Positions 1-5,133 of a stretch of 5,133 bases of DNA are shown piece by piece (positions within the stretch are counted from its first letter, which is position 1; every line of letters begins with the position of its first letter). The position numbers and the translations under genes were made by a program. This DNA comes from an uncultured Pseudomonadota bacterium. GTDB taxonomy: Bacteria > Pseudomonadota > Gammaproteobacteria > Methylococcales > Methylomonadaceae. The notes beneath the pieces were generated by a model. It was not told the origin of the DNA. It did not search any database and saw nothing but the letters and a program-made list of their open reading frames with translations. The stretch spans positions 1 through 5,133 of the forward strand of contig CAJBJW010000040.1 of the NCBI GenBank assembly GCA_903953455.1, in the 5' to 3' direction.

Positions 1-20
1 AACGATAAATGCGTTAATCC

Positions 21-26
21 GAGAGA
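21..26 (+). promoter_or_regulatory. Weak ribosome binding site of the pentahaem cytochrome gene
   Basis: GAGAGA lies directly before the ATG at 31; its GAGAG core leaves a 5-nt spacer. It is a partial Shine-Dalgarno match, much weaker than the site of the second gene. The reading frame stays open upstream to the window edge, so the RBS alone does not fix the start. The lysine-rich, then hydrophobic, signal peptide beginning at this ATG is the better argument. Confidence 0.5.
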
Positions 27-30
27 CTTT

Positions 31-2640
31 ATGTTAAAAAAACAGAAATTTATTTTTTATCCACTGTGGTTTTTGTTATATACCTTTAGCATAAATGCTT
101 TAAGTGCAGCCATAATTCCTGCTCCAACACCCTTTAGTTTTTTACTTCAAACGGATGTTAAATTAAATTCCCTTGTTACTTCTAATTACATAGCTGTTGA
201 CGGTCTTAAAAATAATACCAAAGCCACCATTAGTATTAAAAATGGTAAATTTTCTATTAATGACAAAGTTTTTAGAACCAGTTCCACTACCGTTGTGAAT
301 GGAGATCGTGTTCGCCTTCAACATACCAGTGCTAAAACCTATAAAAAAACCACCATCACTACATTAAAAATAGGTAGCGTCCAAGGTACCTTTAGCACCA
401 CGACGATAGATAACCCTAAAAATATTATTATAGATACCACACCTGATACATTTGCTTTCACAGCGCAAGTTAACCTTCCTTTAAATAAGGCGACTACATC
501 CAATACGATTATCGTCACAGGCATCAATGCGCCTGCTGCAATAAGCATTGTGGGGGGTGAATATGCAATGAATAATGGGGATTTCTCGAGTAAAAATGGC
601 AGCGTTAATAATTCAGATAAGGTGACAGTTCGAATATTTTCAGCCTCTACTTATCAGACCAAAAACCAAGCGACGTTAACCATCGGTGGCGTTTCAAGCA
701 CATTGAGTGCAACCACTTTAGACACACCAAAACTTGTATTAGACACCATGCCGGACACGTTTAATTTTGTTGAACAAGTCGATCTTTCTTTAAACACACG
801 CATTACATCAAATACGATTACGGTAACAGGCATTAATACGCCAACTGCAATAAGTATTGTGGGAGGTGAATATGCAATGAATAACGGGGATTTCTCGAGT
901 AAAAATGGTAGCGTTAATAATTCAGATAAGGTGACAGTTCGAGTATTTTCAGCCTCTACTTATCAAACCAAAAACCAAGCGACGTTAACCATCGGCGGTG
1001 TATCGGCGACGTTTAACGTCAGTACAATGAAATCAACTGATAAATTTTTACTTCCTGCAACGGATGGCGGAGATCCTGCATTTTATAACAAAAGCTATTT
1101 TCAAGGACCTGTAGCCTGTGCAAATTGCCATGATAATTTGGTAGATAGCACGGGCAAAGATGTTTCGATTCAATTGGATTGGTCGGCTACTATGATGGCG
1201 AACGCTTCACGTGATCCTTTTTGGAAAGCCAAAGTCCGCAGTGAACTCACGCGTAACCCACAACTCGCCAGCACCATCAATGATAAATGTTCGCGATGCC
1301 ACGCCCCTATGGCAAATTTTGAAGCTAAAAAAGACAATACTATTTTAACGCAGACCGTTTTTGATGATGGGCAAGACGGACTTTTAAACCCGCTGCACCC
1401 TAATCATGATGCAGCGATGTCGGGGGTGGGATGTACACTTTGCCATCAAATCCAAAACGCCGATAATTTAGGTAAACTAACTAGTTTCACCGGTGGATAT
1501 ACTATCGGAGATAATATGCTACTGTATGGACAATATGAATTTCCTGTCACACGTGAAATGATTCGCCAAACCGTCGGCTATACGCCAACGTTCAGTAAAC
1601 ATGTTGAATCATCGAAGCTTTGCGGTACTTGCCATAATTTAAAAACGCCTTTTGTAGATCAATTTGGAAAAATAGTAAGCACCACGCCCGAAACTGAATT
1701 TCCAGAGCAAATGCCGTACACAGAATGGGAACAAAGCAATTACGCAAAACCTGAGAATGCAAAAGAATGCCAAGATTGTCACATGCCACGCTCAGACAAT
1801 GTGAAAATTGCCACGATCCCCCAATCTCTTTCTCCACGTGATAATTTCCGCAAACACGATTTTGTTGGCGCCAATAAATTAATGCTCGATATTTTTAACA
1901 ATAACAAAAAACAACTCGGTGTACTCGCCAGCACAGCCGATTTCAACGAATCCATTGAAAAAACACAAAGTATGCTTAATAGTGCTGCCACTATTAGTAC
2001 CGTTAATTCTTCACTGACGAATTCGACCTTAACGTTTACTCTCAACATTACCAGCACAACAGGTCATAAACTCCCTACTGCTTACCCTTCCAGACGGGTG
2101 ATATTGCATGTTAAAGTAAAAGACGCAACCAATAAAATTGTTTTTGAATCTGGACGAATCAACCCTGATGGCAGTATTGAAGGTGTTGATGCCGATAGTG
2201 ACAATTCAAAGTTTGAACCTCACTACGATGTGATTGATTCTGAAGATAAAGTTCAAATCTACGAAGCGATTATGGGAAATAATCAAAATGAGGTCACCTA
2301 CACTTTACTTCGTGGCAAGACCTATTTAAAAGACAATCGACTTTTACCTGCCGGCTTTAATAAATCGACAGCACCTCAAGATGTAAAAGTCGTAGGTGAC
2401 GCGTTAAACGATGCTAATTTCATTGGCGGAAGCGATCAAGTGAGTTATAGCATCAAAGGACTTACAGGAAAACAATATACCATTGACGCCGAATTGATTC
2501 ATCAACCCATTTCGTATCCTTTCGCCCATGATTTATTCAAAGAACCTACAAACGAAGGCGATGATTTTAAACTTATGTTTGATAACTCCAACTTTAAAAG
2601 CAATCAAATTACTTCTCTCTCATTTAACGTGTTGAAATAA
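31..2640 (+). CDS. Secreted pentahaem c-type cytochrome with three N-terminal Ig-like repeats
   Basis: This is a complete 869-residue protein ending in TAA. Residues 1 to about 26 are a Sec signal peptide (MLKKQK, a hydrophobic core, then small residues). Three tandem repeats of about 100 residues follow (about 28-331); each has a P-D-x-F-like start, an S-N-x-I strand and a T-L-x-I-G-x-V end. The cytochrome core has five CXXCH motifs: CANCH 363-367, CSRCH 420-424, CTLCH 468-472, CGTCH 531-535 and CQDCH 580-584. All ten cysteines of the protein are in these motifs, so five covalently bound haems are expected. H456, H459, H524, H609 and H679 are possible distal ligands. Residues about 655-869 form a beta-rich domain containing TGHKLPTAYPSRR, a segment I recall from other multihaem cytochromes. 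The likely role is electron transfer in the periplasm or at the cell surface; the redox partner is unknown. An enzymatic multihaem reductase or oxidase of the cytochrome c554 type cannot be excluded. The haem count is secure; the function is not. Confidence 0.93.
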   Translation: MLKKQKFIFYPLWFLLYTFSINALSAAIIPAPTPFSFLLQTDVKLNSLVTSNYIAVDGLKNNTKATISIKNGKFSINDKVFRTSSTTVVNGDRVRLQHTSAKTYKKTTITTLKIGSVQGTFSTTTIDNPKNIIIDTTPDTFAFTAQVNLPLNKATTSNTIIVTGINAPAAISIVGGEYAMNNGDFSSKNGSVNNSDKVTVRIFSASTYQTKNQATLTIGGVSSTLSATTLDTPKLVLDTMPDTFNFVEQVDLSLNTRITSNTITVTGINTPTAISIVGGEYAMNNGDFSSKNGSVNNSDKVTVRVFSASTYQTKNQATLTIGGVSATFNVSTMKSTDKFLLPATDGGDPAFYNKSYFQGPVACANCHDNLVDSTGKDVSIQLDWSATMMANASRDPFWKAKVRSELTRNPQLASTINDKCSRCHAPMANFEAKKDNTILTQTVFDDGQDGLLNPLHPNHDAAMSGVGCTLCHQIQNADNLGKLTSFTGGYTIGDNMLLYGQYEFPVTREMIRQTVGYTPTFSKHVESSKLCGTCHNLKTPFVDQFGKIVSTTPETEFPEQMPYTEWEQSNYAKPENAKECQDCHMPRSDNVKIATIPQSLSPRDNFRKHDFVGANKLMLDIFNNNKKQLGVLASTADFNESIEKTQSMLNSAATISTVNSSLTNSTLTFTLNITSTTGHKLPTAYPSRRVILHVKVKDATNKIVFESGRINPDGSIEGVDADSDNSKFEPHYDVIDSEDKVQIYEAIMGNNQNEVTYTLLRGKTYLKDNRLLPAGFNKSTAPQDVKVVGDALNDANFIGGSDQVSYSIKGLTGKQYTIDAELIHQPISYPFAHDLFKEPTNEGDDFKLMFDNSNFKSNQITSLSFNVLK
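112..420 (+). repeat. Ig-like repeat unit 1 (divergent)
   Basis: This segment encodes residues 28-130, right after the signal peptide. It shares the framework of units 2 and 3: T-P-F-S-F at 33-37, S-N-Y-I at 51-54, an N-G-D-R-V-R-L strand at 90-96, and L-K-I-G-S-V near 112-117. It has diverged in sequence and is about three residues longer (106 against 103 between equivalent positions). Such repeats are common as tandem beta-sandwich spacers or adhesive modules in secreted bacterial proteins. Here they probably hold the haem core away from an anchor or bind a surface partner, which is inference. Confidence 0.75.
421..729 (+). repeat. Ig-like repeat unit 2
   Basis: This unit is exactly 309 bp (103 codons, residues 131-233) and is in register with the next unit. 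Key residues are P-D-T-F at 138-141, S-N-T-I at 157-160, and the strand from I171 to G220. Its second half, from 541 to 684, is nearly identical in DNA to 850-993 of unit 3. Its first half, 421-540, matches 730-849 at only about 68 percent. Confidence 0.85.
730..1023 (+). repeat. Ig-like repeat unit 3
   Basis: This unit encodes residues 234 to about 331, the last repeat before the cytochrome core. P-D-T-F lies at 241-244, S-N-T-I at 260-263, and the highly conserved block starts at I274. It ends in T-F-N-V-S-T, followed by a short linker into the first haem site at 363. It is offset from unit 2 by exactly 309 bp with no indels, so the reading frame would survive loss or gain of a unit. Confidence 0.85.
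1117..1782 (+). other. Pentahaem CXXCH cluster
   Basis: Five covalent haem attachment motifs are encoded at 1117-1131, 1288-1302, 1432-1446, 1621-1635 and 1768-1782. Each supplies two thioether cysteines and a proximal histidine. Spacing between motifs is 57, 48, 63 and 49 residues, so haems are held in a folded core of about 220 residues rather than in a dense small domain. The sequence between sites 1 and 2 has W-S-A-T-M-M-A-N-A-S-R-D-P-F-W, resembling a conserved stretch I recall from widespread multihaem cytochromes. Confidence 0.92.
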
Positions 2641-2678
2641 GTTTTTCGTTGTTTTAATGCTCTTGCGTTTTTTTGTAA

Positions 2679-2719
2679 TGCATATCCCCTATAAAATTAA
2701 TAAAAATATGGGATATGCA
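2679..2719 (+). terminator. 10-bp-arm inverted repeat after the cytochrome gene, possible terminator
   Basis: TGCATATCCC at 2679-2688 is the exact reverse complement of GGGATATGCA at 2710-2719, across a 21-nt AT-rich loop. TAT/ATA can pair further inside after one C-T mismatch, and TGT/ACA outside around a two-base bulge. It starts 39 bp after the stop codon. A run of five T follows at 2729-2733, about ten bases after the stem, which is too far and too short for a classic intrinsic terminator. The stem may therefore be a weak terminator, an mRNA 3'-end stabiliser or a protein-binding operator. Confidence 0.45.
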
Positions 2720-2757
2720 ACATTGATATTTTTACGAACCACAAAAAACAACCAAAA

Positions 2758-2788
2758 TTTACATGTATATAACTGATAATTAAATTAT
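2758..2788 (+). promoter_or_regulatory. AT-rich promoter-like stretch with a small palindrome
   Basis: TTTACA at 2758-2763 and TAAATT at 2781-2786 are spaced 17 bp and could act as weak -35 and -10 elements for the downstream gene. GATAAT at 2775-2780 is an alternative -10 without a good -35. The perfect 6-1-6 palindrome ATAATT-A-AATTAT (2776-2788) overlaps the candidate -10. In such AT-rich DNA these matches arise easily by chance, so this is only a candidate. Confidence 0.22.
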
Positions 2789-2812
2789 TTTTAATCATGG
2801 CTTCTTGATTGC

Positions 2813-2846
2813 TTAAGTGTATTTGTTTTTCATAAAACACACTTAA
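2813..2846 (+). promoter_or_regulatory. Leader hairpin upstream of the second gene
   Basis: TTAAGTGT at 2813-2820 pairs perfectly with ACACTTAA at 2839-2846. Inside, GTTTT (2825-2829) pairs with AAAAC (2834-2838) around a TCAT loop, leaving a 4-nt ATTT bulge on the left arm. It ends 18 nt before the Shine-Dalgarno sequence. It could be a structured 5' leader element or a dyad operator. No T-run follows, so it is not a terminator. The dyad itself is certain; its role is not known. Confidence 0.4.
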
Positions 2847-2864
2847 AACAACTACTCAATATGT

Positions 2865-2870
2865 AGGAGG
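2865..2870 (+). promoter_or_regulatory. Strong Shine-Dalgarno site that decides between two ATGs
   Basis: AGGAGG, within TAGGAGGT at 2864-2871, is a near-perfect match to the 16S rRNA 3' end. Two in-frame ATGs follow, at 2874 (3-nt spacer) and 2880 (9-nt spacer). The first is unusually close for efficient initiation, so 2880 is preferred. The two starts differ by only Met-Asn at the N-terminus. Confidence 0.85.
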
Positions 2871-2879
2871 TACATGAAC

Positions 2880-5133
2880 ATGTCAAACACCAAAATACCA
2901 ATCCATAGGCGCACAGGCAGAATTGGTTTACTTGCCCTCGCGCCCATGATGACGTTACTGTCTATCAATGCAAACGCTGCGCCAGCATCTATAACCGCTA
3001 CCGCAAAACTCGACATCAAAACCAATCAAGTGGTTGTTACTGGCAAAACAGCGGCCACTATTGATGCGGGTGCAAGAATTTCTGTTTATGATGTGAATGA
3101 GCATATCGTGCTTTATTCCGCCATGTCAGATGCAAAAAAAGCATTCAAAATGAATTTACTTGGCACCACCACCGTACCTTGTATGGTGCGAGTGAAGGCG
3201 ACAAATCCCAAAGATAATTCACTATCACAGGTTTTACTTCCTGTTTCAGGTGCACCGGCATCCTGTAAAACCAATCAAGCCCCGCCAGGCTGCGCGATTC
3301 TTAGTCCATCAACGGATACTGAAGTCGTTGATAATAGCGTGGTGAATTTTGAAAGCGCTGCTTTAAAAACCAATGCCACCTATGAATGGTCGTTTGGCGA
3401 TGGCTCTGCTAATGCGCTACTCAATAAAACAAGCCATCTCTACACCACCCCCGGAAAATATCGCGTGACACTCAAAGTGACAAGTGGCGCATCTCGATGC
3501 TTAGATGAAACCTTTGTTTCTGTCATTCCCCCTAAAGGCACGAACCCTAATCCTAAGGTGGGTGAATTAGAAGCACCTAAAATTGCTGATGCGATGCCAA
3601 AAGCGGATGGCAGCAATGACGTGAATGCGTATGTGGTCCTGCCTTTTGAAGATATGGGGATGCAAGGCGGAAGTCAAATTCAAATTCCATATAATAACTT
3701 AGTGCCTTATAACGCACTGAATGCTCAGGTACTTCAAAAACTTCCCCATAAACCTCCACTCATCGAAGACACAAAAGTGAGTGTTACTTATTCGGCTGCA
3801 TCAAATCCAAAAGATCCTGCCGCACCAGTGGGCAACGCGTCCATTAACTCTACTAGCCAAAACTTATTTAATCAAAACCAAGTCGGTGCCAATTTTGATC
3901 CTGTTGAAACAGCAAAACTAGCATCAACCACCAAAGAAACGAAATATGTTGATGAACGCTCATACAACAAAGCCTTAATTGCTAAAACAGAATTTTGGGA
4001 TAAAATCCATCAAGAAAATGCCACTAAAATTACAGATGCAACTGGAAAACCTTTAAATTTAGTGGAACAAGGGCTGTCAAAAGCCGACACGGAAAATACG
4101 TTTATCGGGCAAGCATTAATGCTACCCGACCAAGGTTTACGTGGCCAATCCGACGGTGGTAAAGAAGTACGCGCCATGCCCGGTATTTCAAACCCATACA
4201 TTGACAATAAGCCACAAAAATTAAGCTATAATTCGACCCTACAGTCATTTATCGCTCAAAATATTCCCGCGACATCCACTGACGATCAAGGTAGAACAAA
4301 TCCATACCCTATCATGCGTGTTGAAGCTAAAGTCGGTAATAAAGTGGTCGCTAAAACAGATGCCGTTTACACGACAGCTTCAGAAACGCAGTGTCGCTCA
4401 TGCCATATTCGCGGTCAAAAAGGTGCTGATCACACTGTATGGCGGACACCTGTCACCATTAACGAACTAGTCAATCCTGATGGTTCAAGAGGTCCGGCCA
4501 CAGGTGAAGGCGCATTCCCCTTCCCTGCAACTTACCCAAAAGAAATCAAATTAACAGGAGATGCGATTGCTGATTTTAAAACCTACGGTTACGGCCCCTC
4601 TGTTCACCAAACGTTTATTGGTGGCACATTTGTGTTAAATCCACTTGCATCCATGGTCGCTCCGGGTATTAAGCTTGAATTTGACGAAAATGGCGTACGA
4701 ACAGATCGCGTAGAGGAATCGCGCTGGTTAAAACCCGATGGCTCAACGAGTAAGACGAATCCCACTAAAGATCCCAAATGGAAAATACAAATTCGTCTTA
4801 AATTCAAAGATGCGAAAAATTTTGGTGACGATACTTGGCAAAATCAAGAAAAAGCAGCGCGATTTAATAATATGCTCATGCACGATTACATGACGCCAAT
4901 TAACTACAGTAACGCGCGTGATGATATCTTTGCTGATTATGCTGAGGACAAATTCACCACGCGAAACTCTGTGACCATGTGCGCATCACATCACACAAGC
5001 ACACTCAAAGCCGATATAGGCTCTGGGGCTTACAGTCAAGTTAAGACACTCTCGGACTATACAAGAACCGAGCACGCATTCCATGGCAAAATGCAGGTGT
5101 ATAAACGTGATGTATCAGCCACTGAATCAGCGG
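2880..5133 (+). CDS. Secreted PKD-domain haem protein, 3' end beyond the window
   Basis: The frame is open for 751 codons to the window edge with no stop. Residues 1-33 form a signal peptide with a basic stretch (HRRTGR), hydrophobic GLLALAPMMTLL, and a likely A-N-A cleavage site before A34. Residues about 35-125 look like an Ig-like beta domain. A PKD domain follows at about 131-217. Residues about 218-495 are unrecognised, polar and rich in Asn, Lys and Thr. One canonical haem motif, CRSCH, lies at 505-509. CASHH at 701-705 resembles a second haem site lacking its second cysteine, and is followed by H732 and H735 in an E-H-A-F-H-G-K-M context. I recall C-x-x-C-H followed by an H-x-x-H-G segment in large secreted multihaem proteins of sulfur and methane oxidisers, so the missing C-terminus may hold more haem sites. 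The role is probably electron transfer outside the cytoplasm with the cytochrome encoded upstream; this is inference. An ATG at 2874 is the alternative start. Confidence 0.88.
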   Translation, partial: MSNTKIPIHRRTGRIGLLALAPMMTLLSINANAAPASITATAKLDIKTNQVVVTGKTAATIDAGARISVYDVNEHIVLYSAMSDAKKAFKMNLLGTTTVPCMVRVKATNPKDNSLSQVLLPVSGAPASCKTNQAPPGCAILSPSTDTEVVDNSVVNFESAALKTNATYEWSFGDGSANALLNKTSHLYTTPGKYRVTLKVTSGASRCLDETFVSVIPPKGTNPNPKVGELEAPKIADAMPKADGSNDVNAYVVLPFEDMGMQGGSQIQIPYNNLVPYNALNAQVLQKLPHKPPLIEDTKVSVTYSAASNPKDPAAPVGNASINSTSQNLFNQNQVGANFDPVETAKLASTTKETKYVDERSYNKALIAKTEFWDKIHQENATKITDATGKPLNLVEQGLSKADTENTFIGQALMLPDQGLRGQSDGGKEVRAMPGISNPYIDNKPQKLSYNSTLQSFIAQNIPATSTDDQGRTNPYPIMRVEAKVGNKVVAKTDAVYTTASETQCRSCHIRGQKGADHTVWRTPVTINELVNPDGSRGPATGEGAFPFPATYPKEIKLTGDAIADFKTYGYGPSVHQTFIGGTFVLNPLASMVAPGIKLEFDENGVRTDRVEESRWLKPDGSTSKTNPTKDPKWKIQIRLKFKDAKNFGDDTWQNQEKAARFNNMLMHDYMTPINYSNARDDIFADYAEDKFTTRNSVTMCASHHTSTLKADIGSGAYSQVKTLSDYTRTEHAFHGKMQVYKRDVSATESA
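3270..3530 (+). other. PKD domain within the second gene
   Basis: Residues 131-217 (numbering from ATG 2880) show the PKD signature: Y-E-W-S-F-G-D-G-S at 168-176, then H-L-Y-T-T-P-G-K-Y-R-V-T-L-K-V at 186-200. PKD domains are Ig-like beta-sandwiches found mainly in extracellular proteins, where they mediate protein or carbohydrate contacts. C138 and C207 lie near the two ends of the domain and could form a disulfide, which would fit an exported protein. Confidence 0.85.
4392..4406 (+). other. Canonical haem c attachment site CRSCH
   Basis: These bases encode C505-R-S-C-H509, the only intact CXXCH in the visible part of the second protein. H518 lies nine residues beyond the motif histidine and is a possible distal ligand. 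One site in a secreted protein whose neighbour is pentahaem makes chance occurrence unlikely, though a single motif alone would be weaker evidence. Confidence 0.75.
4980..4994 (+). other. Degenerate haem motif CASHH
   Basis: Codons TGC GCA TCA CAT CAC encode C701-A-S-H-H705, where a cytochrome would have C-x-x-C-H. It fits either replacement of the second cysteine by histidine or in-frame loss of one Cys codon from C-A-S-C-H-H. The nearby context (T-S-T-L after the site, then H732 and H735) resembles a haem-binding segment. Haem could still attach through one thioether bond, or the site may be dead. Confidence 0.5.

Noticed and set aside
2..37. Possible end of an upstream gene in frame 2, stopping at TAA 35-37 and overlapping the cytochrome start
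   Set aside because: Only eleven codons are visible, with nothing recognisable. The overlap is possible but cannot be supported from this window.
339..548. Minus-strand open frame of 69 codons, hydrophobic translation
   Set aside because: It lies fully inside the repeat region of the cytochrome gene. Its hydrophobic look comes from reading Asn- and Thr-rich codons backwards, and no RBS is evident.
421..1023. Tandem 309-bp repeat as a mobile element or CRISPR-like array
   Set aside because: The period is an exact multiple of three inside a continuous reading frame and encodes protein domain repeats. There are no spacers, terminal inverted repeats or transposase.
1592..2057. Two overlapping minus-strand open frames (1592-1837 and 1779-2057)
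   Set aside because: Both oppose the haem core and C-terminal domain of a clearly coding gene, overlap one another, and show no recognisable domain.
2723..2751. TTGATA at 2723-2728 as a -35 promoter element
   Set aside because: No acceptable -10 hexamer lies 16-18 bp downstream; the sequence there is A- and C-rich.
2904..2930. Twin-arginine (Tat) signal in the second protein, from R-R in HRRTGRIG
   Set aside because: The residues after R-R do not fit the S-R-R-x-F-L-K consensus, and c-type haem proteins are exported by Sec before haem attachment.
3577..4807. Three short minus-strand open frames (3577-3759, 4010-4207, 4604-4807)
   Set aside because: All are within the second gene, whose frame is supported by a strong RBS, signal peptide, PKD motif and CXXCH. 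They have no features of their own.

Overview
The window holds two large same-strand genes, both encoding secreted proteins that combine beta-sandwich (Ig-like) modules with c-type haem-binding motifs. A 239-bp AT-rich intergenic region with two perfect inverted repeats separates them. The base composition is moderately AT-rich. Sec signal peptides, haem attachment motifs and Shine-Dalgarno-led starts indicate a Gram-negative bacterium with a periplasmic cytochrome c maturation system. A respiratory gammaproteobacterium (sulfur- or methane-oxidising type) would fit, but that is an impression from protein style and the sequence does not prove it.

Layout: 1-30 is the leader of the first gene, with a weak ribosome binding site. 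Positions 31-2640 encode a complete 869-residue protein: signal peptide, three tandem repeats of about 100 residues, a pentahaem cytochrome core with five CXXCH motifs holding all ten cysteines, and a C-terminal beta-rich domain. Repeats 2 and 3 share a 144-bp block that is almost identical in DNA, while the flanking repeat sequence has diverged strongly, which suggests gene conversion. Positions 2641-2879 hold a 10-bp-arm hairpin (possible terminator), an AT-rich promoter-like stretch, an 8-bp-arm hairpin in the probable 5' leader, and a strong AGGAGG site. From 2880 to the window end is the first 751 codons of a second gene, with no stop reached: signal peptide, Ig-like N-terminus, PKD domain, a long unrecognised region, one CRSCH haem motif, and a CASHH site that looks like a haem motif lacking its second cysteine.

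The neighbouring secreted haem proteins with surface-type domains suggest a shared role in periplasmic or extracellular electron transfer. No partner genes (outer-membrane porin, quinol dehydrogenase, maturation genes) are visible, so the pathway, electron donor and electron acceptor are unknown. Nothing here is clearly a mobile element, CRISPR array or RNA gene.
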